Shown here piece by piece: positions 1-7,383 of a DNA stretch of 64,000 bases. The stretch is from JAOPZW01 sp963789015. GTDB lineage: Bacteria; Actinomycetota; Thermoleophilia; Solirubrobacterales; Solirubrobacteraceae. Under the pieces are notes generated by a model. The model was not told the DNA's origin, made no database searches, and worked only from the letters and a program-made list of their open reading frames with translations. The stretch lies in NCBI GenBank assembly GCA_963789015.1, contig CAWBIU010000004.1, forward strand, positions 372,001 to 436,000. The letters are read 5' to 3'. The stretch's first letter is position 1. Each line of letters starts with the position of its first letter. Position numbers and translations under genes: made by a program.

Positions 1-1
1 G

Positions 2-292
2 CTCGTCGTCGACCGGCTGGTCCACGAGCCCGGCCGGCTCGCGATTCTGACCCTTCTGTCGTCGGTGAACGATGCGGACTTCGTCTTCCTGCAGCGCACC
101 ACGGGCCTCACCAAGGGCAACCTCTCCAGCCACCTGAGCAAGCTCGAGGAGGCGGGCCTGGTCACGATCGAGAAGCGCTTCGTGCGCCGCAAGCCCAAGA
201 CCACGGTCGCGCTGACGGCGACCGGCCGGCGCCGGATCACGCATCACTGGGAGCAGCTCGAGCGCCTGCGCAGCCTCTCGGAGCCCGCCTGA
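2..292 (+). CDS. Winged-helix transcriptional regulator, 3' part
   Basis: The reading frame is open from base 2, so the gene starts before the window. The visible 96 residues form a winged-helix DNA-binding domain. A first helix reads HEPGRLAILTLLS, the recognition helix region reads GLTKGNLSSHLSKLEEAGLV, and a basic wing follows (KRFVRRKPKTTVALTATG). This pattern is typical of the short MarR/ArsR-like regulators of the HTH_34 type, which act as soluble dimeric repressors or activators. The ligand cannot be inferred. It ends 10 nt before the convergent stop of the amidohydrolase gene, so it gives no operon information. Confidence 0.8.
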   Translation, partial: LVVDRLVHEPGRLAILTLLSSVNDADFVFLQRTTGLTKGNLSSHLSKLEEAGLVTIEKRFVRRKPKTTVALTATGRRRITHHWEQLERLRSLSEPA

Positions 293-302
293 GCGGCGGG
301 GC

Positions 303-1338
303 TCAGGCTCGCGCCTGGTGCCCGAGCCCGAGCAGCGCCCGCGCGTTGCCCTCCCACACGCGCTCGAGGTCGGCCTCGTCGAGGTCGAGCCCCTCGACGT
401 CGTCGATCGTCGCCCGGATGTAGGCGCCCGGCTGGGGCTCGAACGGGCAGTCGCTGGCGAACAGCAGCCGCTCGACGCCCCAGAAGTCCAGCGCGCACGT
501 CAGCCCGCCGGGGTTGCCGAACAGCGCGGTGTCGGCGTGGAAGCGGCGGAAGGCGTCGATCGGGCGGCCGGGGAGGTCGAGTGAGCCGCCGAGCAGCGCC
601 TCGGCGTCGCGCGCCTCGGTGCGCGTGCCCATCTGGTCCATGCCCGGCCCCACGCGCCCGGCGAAGAACGGGACCATCGCGCCGCCGTGGTGGGCGATCA
701 CGCGCAGGTCCGGGTGGCGCTCGAGGATGCCCGAGAAGACGAGTCGCGCCATGCACACCGAGGTCTCGTAGGGCCAGCCGAACAGCCACCAGATCTCGTA
801 CTTCGAGCGGTCCTCGTCGGGGTAGTCGGGCCACGCCGCCGTGCGCGCGGGATGCAGGAAGACCGGCCTGCGCAGCTCGGCCATGCGCGCGAACACGGGC
901 TCGAAGCCCGGCTCGTCGAGCGGGCGGCCGTTGACGTTCGTGTAGAGCTGGATGCCCACGGCGCCGAGCTCGCCGACCGCGCGGTCGATCTCCTCGAGCG
1001 TCGCCTCGACGTCGTTGGCGGGCACGCCGGCCACGAACGCCGGGAAGGCGTCGGGATGGCGCTCGACGAGGCCGGCGAGCTCGTCGTTGGCCAGCCGCGC
1101 GAGGTCGCGTGCGAGGGTCGCGTCGCCCAGCGCCTCGATCGGCGGCGAGGCCAGGCTGATGACCTGCGCGTAGTCCTCGCCGATCGACGCGACGACGCGC
1201 AGGCGCTCGTCGACGTCGGCGATGTGTGGGATCGCCGCCACGCGCTTGCGCATCGGCGCCGACAGCGGCGGAGTCGCTCTCCTGGACGCGCGCGGCGAAC
1301 GCCGGCGGCAGGATGTGGGTGAAGACGTCGAGCTTCAT
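303..1338 (-). CDS. ACMSD-like amidohydrolase, one frameshift
   Basis: Metal-dependent hydrolase of the amidohydrolase superfamily, nearest to aminocarboxymuconate-semialdehyde decarboxylase-like proteins. The start MKLDVFTHILPPAF is in one frame, while the rest, from MRKRVAAIPHIADVDERL onward, is in another. One extra base next to position 1254 explains the break; removing it gives 344 residues, a normal length. Visible active-site-like elements are FLHPARTA, VIAHHGGAM and FASDCPFEP (the last acidic metal ligand). The first HxH motif is altered to FTH, as in some family members, so metal binding may differ. It is the last gene of a minus-strand group with two membrane proteins (29-nt gap). 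Substrate unknown. Confidence 0.75.
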
Positions 1339-1366
1339 TCGGTGGGCCTCCGGTTCTCGATCAGCG

Positions 1367-1585
1367 CTACTCGCCGTCCTCGGCGTCCTTGCGCGCGTCC
1401 TCCTGCTGCTTCTGGCGTTCCTCGATGCGGTCGGTCCGCTCCTTCTGGATCTCCTCCTGCCGGTCGAGCCGGGCGGTGCTCGTCGGGCCGAAGCGCGCGG
1501 TGACGACGGCGATGACCACCACGACGAGGAGGACCGCGACGGCGAGCGAGGCGATGAGCTGGCGGGTGTGGGTGCGCTGCTCCAT
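1367..1585 (-). CDS. Small single-pass membrane protein
   Basis: A 72-residue protein. Residues 9-30 form one strongly hydrophobic transmembrane helix (LIASLAVAVLLVVVVIAVV). The C-terminal half is a highly charged, probably coiled-coil tail (RQEEIQKERTDRIEERQKQQ) that would lie in the cytoplasm if the N-terminus is outside. The start codon overlaps the stop of the upstream membrane gene by one base, which implies translational coupling. No family is recognised. Its operon position between a multi-pass membrane protein and an amidohydrolase suggests it may be a partner of the former. Confidence 0.7.
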   Translation of the reverse strand: MEQRTHTRQLIASLAVAVLLVVVVIAVVTARFGPTSTARLDRQEEIQKERTDRIEERQKQQEDARKDAEDGE

Positions 1586-2013
1586 CAGCGATCCGCCAAC
1601 AGCGAGCCGGCCGACGTCGTCCACGTCACGGCCAGCAGCAGGAACACCGAGATGCCGAGCACGGGCAGGAAGCGGCCGAGGCCGAAGTCGCGGCGGACGA
1701 CGGCGATCTTGAGGGCGAGCACCGCAAGCAGGGCGCTGCCCGCGATCGGGTGCAGCGCGCCGCCCTCGTCGTCGAAGCCGTAGACGGAGAGGCACATGAT
1801 CCCGACGATCAGCATCACCAGCGCGATGCTGTCGCCGACGGCGCGGTGCGCCCGGAAGGCGACCCCGTGACGCAGCGATCCGATCCGCACGCGCCCGTAC
1901 CCCACCGCGGCCATCACGAGCTGGTAGACGGCGAGCGTCATCGCGACCGACGCGAGCAGCACCTTCACCTCGGTCGCGTTCCCGCGCGTCAGCGTGTCGA
2001 CGAGGTCCTCCAT
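1585..2013 (-). CDS. Multi-pass membrane protein, DUF6529-like
   Basis: A 142-residue integral membrane protein with about four hydrophobic segments (near residues 18-37, 61-80, 91-104 and 114-131). Conserved-looking histidines are seen in FRAHRAVGD (His56) and ALHPIAGSAL (His88); their spacing resembles haem-ligand pairs of cytochrome b561-like proteins, so an electron-transfer role is possible but not shown. It matches my memory of the actinobacterial DUF6529 family. It is first in a three-gene minus-strand group and is divergent from recQ, with 61 nt between the two start codons. Confidence 0.7.
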   Translation of the reverse strand: MEDLVDTLTRGNATEVKVLLASVAMTLAVYQLVMAAVGYGRVRIGSLRHGVAFRAHRAVGDSIALVMLIVGIMCLSVYGFDDEGGALHPIAGSALLAVLALKIAVVRRDFGLGRFLPVLGISVFLLLAVTWTTSAGSLLADR

Positions 2014-2061
2014 CGCGCCATGCACTACCCGCGCGGGGGAGAGGACGACCCCACCCACGCC

Positions 2062-2067
2062 TATCCT
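2062..2067 (+). promoter_or_regulatory. -10 element of recQ
   Basis: TATCCT ends 7 nt before the recQ ATG, so transcription would begin at or within a base or two of the start codon. No ribosome binding site is present, and no convincing -35 was found. Confidence 0.45.
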
Positions 2068-2074
2068 CGATGGA

Positions 2075-4162
2075 ATGGCCGCGCAGGGGACCGACACGCT
2101 GGAGACCGACGCGCTCGCGCTGTTGCGCGAGCTCGCCGGGCCGGACGCCGACTTCCGCGCGCACCAGCTCGAGGCGGTCCGCGACCTCGTCGAGGACCGC
2201 CGCCGCGTGCTGTGCGTGCAGCGCACGGGCTGGGGCAAGAGCGCCGTCTACTTCCTCGCCACCGCGCTCCTGCGCCGTCGCGGCGCCGGCCCGACCGTCC
2301 TCATCAGCCCGCTGCTCGCGCTCATGCGCAACCAGATCGCGGCGGCGCAGCGGCTCGGCATCCGCGCCGTGACGGTCAACTCGACCAACCGCGACGACTG
2401 GGACGCGATCCGCCGCGAGCTCGAGGAGGACGGCGCCGACCTGCTGCTGATCAGCCCCGAGCGCCTCAACAACCCGCTGTTCCGCGAGCGCATGCTGCCG
2501 CTGTTCATCGAGCGCGTCGGGCTGCTCGTCGTCGACGAGGCGCACTGCGTCTCGGACTGGGGCCACGACTTCCGCCCCGACTACCGGCGTATCCGCGACA
2601 TCCTCGCCGGGCTGTCCGACGACGTCGCGGTCCTGTGCACGACGGCGACGGCCAACGACCGCGTCGTCGCCGACGTCTCCGAGCAGCTGCGCATCGGCGC
2701 CGGCGGCGAGGAGCTGACCGTCTATCGCGGGGCGCTCGCTCGGCCGAGCCTGCGCCTGGAGGTCTGCGAGCTGCCCAACCCGGCCGCCCGCCTCGCGTGG
2801 CTCGCCACGTGGCTGCCGCAGCTTCCGGGCTCGGGGATCGTCTACTGCCTGACCAAGCGCGACACGGAGACCGTCGCCGAGTGGCTGACGAGCCGCGGCA
2901 TCCCGGCCATCGCCTACTCGGGCGAGGTCGCCGACGAGGAACGCGTCGCCGCGGAGGAGCGGCTGCTGCGCAACGACGTCAAGGCCGTCGTCGCGACGTC
3001 GGCGCTCGGGATGGGCTACGACAAGCCCGATCTCGGGTTCGTCGTCCACTACCAGGCGCCGGGCTCGGCGATCGCCTACTACCAGCAGGTCGGGCGCGCC
3101 GGGCGCGGCCTGGACGAGGCGCACGTCGTCCTCCTGCGCGGCCACGAGGACCGCGCCATCCAGGACTTCTTCATCGACACCGCGTTTCCGTCGCGGCCGC
3201 TCGTCGAGCGCGTCCTCGAGCTCATCGGCACCTCGGACGCGCCGGTCTCCGTGCCCTCCCTGCAGGCCGACGTCAACCTCGGCCGCACGCGCCTGGACGC
3301 GATGCTCAAGGTGCTCGACGTCGAGGGCGCCGTGACCCGCGAGGGCTCCGGCTGGCGCGTGACCGGCGAGCCGTGGGCCTACGACGCCGAGCGCTACGAG
3401 CAGGTGACGGCGCTGCGGCGCGCCGAGCAGCGCGCGATGGCGGCGCTGGGCACGGACGGCCGCTGCCTGATGATGGCGCTCCAGGAGGAGCTCGACGACC
3501 CCGAGCCGCGGCCGTGCGGGCGCTGCTCGGTGTGCACCGCGCCGCGCTTCGACGCGCCGCTTGACGAGACGCTCGTCCAGCAGGCGGCGCGCATCCTGCG
3601 CTCGCGGCCCGTCGTCCTCGGCGTGCGCCGCCAGACGCCGCGCACGGCCGATGCGCCCGGCAAGAAGATCGCGCCCGAGATGCTCGTCGAGGAGGGTCGC
3701 GCGCTCGCGCGCTCCGGCGACGGCGGCTGGGATCCGCTCGTGCGCAGCGGCCGCCGCGACGGGCGCTTCGACGACGACCTCGTCGAGGGCCTCGCCGAGC
3801 TCGTGCGCGGCTGGTCCCCGACGCCGGCGCCGCAGTGGGTCTCGGCCGTTCCGTCCCGGCGCAGCGGCGACCTCGTGCCCGATCTGGCGCGGCGCCTCGC
3901 CGCCGCGCTCGAGCTCCCCTACCTCGACCTGCTCGAGCGCGCCGGGACCAACCCGCCGCAGCGTGAGATGGCCAACTCTGCTCAGCAGGTGGCCAACGTC
4001 CGCGGTCAGTTCAGGGTCGCCGGGCAGCCGCCGGCGCAGCCCGGGCTGCTCGTCGACGACCTACGGCTGTCGGGCTGGACGCTGGCCACGGTCGGTGCCC
4101 AGCTGCGGATGGCGGGCGGCGGGCCGGTGTTCCCGGTCGTGCTCTCGCTGGCCGGGGCCTGA
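2075..4162 (+). CDS. recQ: RecQ-like DNA helicase with C-terminal PRTase fold
   Basis: ATP-dependent 3'-5' DNA helicase of the RecQ group, 695 residues. Motif I is TGWGKS (residues 51-56; RecQ proteins often have TGxGKS) and motif II is DEAH (154-157) followed by CVSDWGHDFRPDY. The C-terminal helicase lobe contains ALGMGYDKPD and the Arg-finger motif QQVGRAGR. A cysteine cluster CGRCSVC in the middle is the RecQ zinc site. The last about 100 residues (GLLVDDLRLSGWTLATVG) look like a ComF/phosphoribosyltransferase PRPP loop, an extra domain known in actinobacterial RecQ homologues. The ATG was chosen because it follows the -10 element and precedes a plausible N-terminus. It probably acts in recombinational repair. 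Confidence 0.9.
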   Translation: MAAQGTDTLETDALALLRELAGPDADFRAHQLEAVRDLVEDRRRVLCVQRTGWGKSAVYFLATALLRRRGAGPTVLISPLLALMRNQIAAAQRLGIRAVTVNSTNRDDWDAIRRELEEDGADLLLISPERLNNPLFRERMLPLFIERVGLLVVDEAHCVSDWGHDFRPDYRRIRDILAGLSDDVAVLCTTATANDRVVADVSEQLRIGAGGEELTVYRGALARPSLRLEVCELPNPAARLAWLATWLPQLPGSGIVYCLTKRDTETVAEWLTSRGIPAIAYSGEVADEERVAAEERLLRNDVKAVVATSALGMGYDKPDLGFVVHYQAPGSAIAYYQQVGRAGRGLDEAHVVLLRGHEDRAIQDFFIDTAFPSRPLVERVLELIGTSDAPVSVPSLQADVNLGRTRLDAMLKVLDVEGAVTREGSGWRVTGEPWAYDAERYEQVTALRRAEQRAMAALGTDGRCLMMALQEELDDPEPRPCGRCSVCTAPRFDAPLDETLVQQAARILRSRPVVLGVRRQTPRTADAPGKKIAPEMLVEEGRALARSGDGGWDPLVRSGRRDGRFDDDLVEGLAELVRGWSPTPAPQWVSAVPSRRSGDLVPDLARRLAAALELPYLDLLERAGTNPPQREMANSAQQVANVRGQFRVAGQPPAQPGLLVDDLRLSGWTLATVGAQLRMAGGGPVFPVVLSLAGA

Positions 4163-4188
4163 GCCCCGTCCGGCGAACGACCCGGTGC

Positions 4189-4225
4189 GGGGCCGAGGGA
4201 GCGCCCCCGCACGTCCCTCGGCCCC
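4189..4225 (+). terminator. Hairpin terminator after recQ
   Basis: Perfect 12-bp inverted repeat GGGGCCGAGGGA (4189-4200) with its complement at 4214-4225 and a 13-nt loop, 26 nt after the recQ stop. There is no U-tract. It lies between convergent genes and could stop transcription from both sides. Confidence 0.6.
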
Positions 4226-4377
4226 GACTTCCCGGTTGGCAACTGACGGAAGGAGAAGGGTCAGCTGCTGCACCCGTGGTCATCGGACCGGGGCCAGGCG
4301 ACTTGAGGCGGATTTCGCGCGATCGCGCGCCGGCGCCCCGCGGCCGGACAGGCTCGACCTCGACTCGAGGGTGCGGG

Positions 4378-5675
4378 TCAGCCGGCGCGGCGGCCGGCGC
4401 GGCGCTGGCGGCGGGCGATGGCCGCGCTCGCGAAGAGCATGAGCGCGAGCAGCGGGATCGTCACGTCGACGCCCGCGGCCGCCCGGCCGGTCGGCGAGAG
4501 GATCTTCATCGCGGCCTGCGCGGCCGGATCGACCTGCTCGGCGTGGGGGCGATCGCGGTGGCGGCGGTGGTGCGGGCGGGCCTCCTCGCGCCGCGGAACG
4601 GCGCCCGGGGCGGGCGCGAAGGGCCGCGCCAGGAAGCGCGCCGGCGGGGCTCGGCTGTCGCGAGGCCGGATCGGCGACCGACCGGCTCGCGCGGTGGATG
4701 GCCGCGTGGGCCTTGCGCTCGATCGCGACGACGTCCTTCGTCGCGGCGGCGGGCGCCGGCGCCGGGCGATTGGCCTCCCCGCCGCCGCCCACACCGGGCG
4801 CGGTCGGCGCCGCAGCGGCGGTGTCCCCTGCCGGGGACGCTGTCGCGACCGGGGGTGGGGCCGGCGCGGCGGCGGCGTAGGAGGCGGGTGCGGGGGCCGA
4901 CGTCGGCACGCGGGCGGGGTGCTCCGCGGCCTTCGGCGGGGTGGCGGGCGCCGGGTGGGTGGGCGCGGGGCGGCGGGGCGCGCCGGAGCGAGGCCGGGGC
5001 CTGGCACCCCTGCGCGGCCCCTGGCCTCGCGTCTTCGGCGTCCCTTCGTCCCGCCGCTCACGGGAGCGTCCGCGGTCGCGCTCGCGGCCCGCCGATCCGG
5101 TGACCTCCGACCCGGTGGTCACCGTCGGCTGAGGCGTCTCGCGCGCCTTGTCCTTCCCCTTGCGCGAAGAGCCCTTGTCGGACTTCGACCCGGGGCCCTT
5201 GTTCGAGGAGCTCGGCTTGGTGGTCGGAACCGGGACCTGCGCGGGCTGGGGGGCCGGCGCCGCGGTGGTCGACGGGCCGCCCGGGCCCTTGCCGCCGGAG
5301 CCCCTGCCGCTCGAGCCCTTGGACCCGGAGTTGCCCGAGCCCTTGGACCCGGACCCGCTGGACCCGGACCCGCTCGATCCGGAGCCGCTCGATCCCGATC
5401 CGCCCGAGCCCGATCCGCCCGAGCCGCTCGATCCTGACTCGCCCGAGCCTGAGCCCGAGGAGCCTGAGCCCTTCGAGCCCGAGCCGCCCGATCCCCGGTC
5501 GCTCCCGGTGACCGGGACGGTCGGCGCCGGCGTGGTCGTCGACGTCGTCGACGGTCGTGCCGACGTGCGTCGTCGTGCTCGTGTCCTCGTCCTGGGCCGC
5601 GGCCGGCGCGGCGAACACCGCCGTGACCATCGCCAGGGTCGCGAGCCCGACCGGGGTGGTGCGCGAGCGGAGCAT
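4378..5675 (-). CDS. Ser/Gly/Pro-rich secreted protein, two frameshifts
   Basis: Reconstructed exported protein of about 431 residues. The N-terminus MLRSRTTPVGLATLAMVTAV followed by FAAPAAAQDED is a clear signal peptide. A Thr/Pro segment, a long run of Ser-Gly pairs (about 5335-5490), a Lys/Ser segment and an Ala/Pro-rich region follow in a second frame. The C-terminus lies in a third frame: ILSPTGRAAAGVDV, a hydrophobic helix (TIPLLALMLFASAAIA) and a basic tail. This resembles a sortase-type sorting signal but is not the strict LPXTG. Breaks lie near 5555-5575 and 4655-4670; each fits one extra base. It is probably a cell-surface or wall protein of unknown role, oriented convergently with recQ. 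Confidence 0.55.
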
Positions 5676-5831
5676 GCGCCCGGGTAGCCATAGCGGCGGC
5701 CTCGCCGCAGTGGATCGTGAGGTTTCTCACCCAATGTCAGCTGCGTGTCACCCAGCCCATCCCAATGGCCAGGGGAAGGGAGGTCTCGAGGTGTCCTGGA
5801 CGGAGCGGCGGCCGCCAGGTACAAAGGAGGC

Positions 5832-6167
5832 ATGGCCGCACCCGAGGTCTCGCGCGACGATCTGACGGCGGCCGTCGAGGCGCGCCGCGAGCTCGGCCCG
5901 GAGGCCGAGCGCGCTCTGGTGGACTCGTTCCTCGCGCGCGTGGAGGCCCAGATCGACGAGCGCGTCGATCAGCGGCTCGCGCAGCGCCGGCCGCAGGCCT
6001 CGCGCTCCGGGGCGCCGCCCGGCACGATCCCGCTCGCGCTCGGCTCGATGGGGATCGGCATCGCCGTGACGGGCGCCTCCTCGGGGCTCGGCGATGGCGG
6101 TGTGCTCGTCGCGATCGTCGCCTGGATCGCGATCGCCGTCATCAACATCGTCTACATGGCTCGCTGA
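5832..6167 (+). CDS. Small two-helix membrane protein
   Basis: A 111-residue protein. Residues 1-55 are charged and helical (SRDDLTAAVEARRELGPEAE, then a second amphipathic helix VEAQIDERVDQRLAQ). The C-terminal third holds two hydrophobic segments, about residues 65-80 and 85-108. The layout resembles a widespread actinobacterial integral membrane family without an assigned role. The AAAGGAGG motif (5823-5830) is only one base before this ATG, which is unusually close, but no better downstream start is visible. It is divergent from the Ser/Gly-rich protein gene. Confidence 0.65.
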   Translation: MAAPEVSRDDLTAAVEARRELGPEAERALVDSFLARVEAQIDERVDQRLAQRRPQASRSGAPPGTIPLALGSMGIGIAVTGASSGLGDGGVLVAIVAWIAIAVINIVYMAR

Positions 6168-6187
6168 CCGGCCGGTCCGGTCGGCGA

Positions 6188-7270
6188 TCAGCCCAGCGCG
6201 GCGAGCAGGCGGTCGAGGTCGCTCTCGTCGTTCCACGCCCCGACGGAGGCGCGCAGGTAGGACGTCCCGGGCAGGTTGCGGATGATCACGCGCTCGGCCG
6301 CGAGCCGCTCGCGGGCGGTGACCGGGTCGGGGTCCTCCCAGGAGACGAGCGTCGTCGCGTCGCGCGGGGCCACCGTCCGGCCCGACTCGCGCAGCCGGTC
6401 GGCGAGCTGCGAGGCGAGCGTCCGCGCGCGGCGGTGCACCTCGGTCCAGCCGTGGGCGGCGAAGACGTCGTGGGCGGCGACCGACGCCGCCGACCACTCG
6501 GGAGCCAGCGCGGAGGCGTCGTGGCGGCGCGCGTCGCCCAGGGGCCCGGATGCGAGCGGGTCGTGCGGATCGGCGAGGTTGAGCCACGTGGCCCCGACCG
6601 GGGCCAGGCGCTCGCGCCACTCCGGGGAGACCCACAGCATCCCGGTGCCGACCGGCCCGCACATCCACTTCTGGCCCGAGCCGGCGTAGAAGTCGCAGCC
6701 CAGCGCGCCGACGTCGACCGGCACCGCCCCGACGCCCTGCGCGCCGTCGAGCAGCACCGAGACCTCGGGGCCGAGCGCGGCGAGGCCCTCGGGGCGCATC
6801 TCGCCCGTCACCCAGCTCACGTGCGAGCAGGCGACGAGCCGCGTGCGCGGGCCGACGGCGTCGGCGAGCTCGCGGAACGGCGCCGTGCGCACCTCGACGC
6901 CGCGGCGCTCGCGCAGGGTGGAGAGCGGTCCGAGCAGCCCGGGATGCTCGTCGGGCGCGGTGAGGACCTCGTCGCCGGCGCCGAGCGACATCCCGGCGAG
7001 GACGCGCACGACCCCGTCGCTCGTGCTCGTCACGAGCGCGACGTCCTCGGGCGCGGCGCCGAGCAGGCCGGCGTACGCGGCGCGCTGGCGGTCGCGGAGC
7101 TCGATCATCGTGGCCATGTAGTCGCCCGCACGACCCTCCTGTGCGCCGCGCCGGAGCAGCTCCGTCGCGGCGTCGACCGCGGCGCGGGACAGCGGCCCGC
7201 AGGTGCCGGCGTTCAGGTAGGTCGTCTCGGTCAGTCCCGGGAACTCGGCCCGCAGCGCGACGGCATCCAC
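6188..7270 (-). CDS. Class V PLP-dependent aminotransferase
   Basis: A 360-residue pyridoxal-phosphate enzyme of the class V (isopenicillin N epimerase / cysteine desulfurase-like) group. The PLP lysine lies in YAGSGQKWMCGPVGTG, preceded by the Asp-containing LLDGAQGVGAVPVDV that contacts the ring nitrogen. The N-terminus VALRAEFPGLTETTYLNAGT is typical. I chose the GTG at 7270 because it begins just before this conserved start; upstream residues are Arg/Pro-rich and unlike protein. The nearest Cys to the active site does not match a desulfurase loop, so desulfurase activity is not supported. It is divergent from thrS with a 113-nt gap. Substrate unknown. Confidence 0.85.
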   Translation of the reverse strand: MDAVALRAEFPGLTETTYLNAGTCGPLSRAAVDAATELLRRGAQEGRAGDYMATMIELRDRQRAAYAGLLGAAPEDVALVTSTSDGVVRVLAGMSLGAGDEVLTAPDEHPGLLGPLSTLRERRGVEVRTAPFRELADAVGPRTRLVACSHVSWVTGEMRPEGLAALGPEVSVLLDGAQGVGAVPVDVGALGCDFYAGSGQKWMCGPVGTGMLWVSPEWRERLAPVGATWLNLADPHDPLASGPLGDARRHDASALAPEWSAASVAAHDVFAAHGWTEVHRRARTLASQLADRLRESGRTVAPRDATTLVSWEDPDPVTARERLAAERVIIRNLPGTSYLRASVGAWNDESDLDRLLAALG

Positions 7271-7369
7271 CGGCCGCAGGCTGTCACAGTCGTCTCGCGG
7301 TCTGTCGCGATCCTGCGACGGGCCTGTGCCCGGGCACGCGCGAACGGGCTCCGCCGCGGGGTGCTCGCG

Positions 7370-7375
7370 TAGCAT
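7370..7375 (+). promoter_or_regulatory. -10 element of thrS
   Basis: TAGCAT ends 8 nt before the thrS ATG. No T-box leader fits in the short divergent region, so thrS appears to be transcribed with little or no leader. Confidence 0.4.
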
Positions 7376-7383
7376 CGGACGGG

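Noticed and set aside
6188..7270. Cysteine desulfurase
   Set aside because: PLP-lysine motif fits class V enzymes in general, but no mobile-loop catalytic Cys is visible.
7271..7383. T-box leader for thrS
   Set aside because: The gap is 113 nt, shared with a divergent gene, and holds no T-box sequence or terminator/antiterminator pair.
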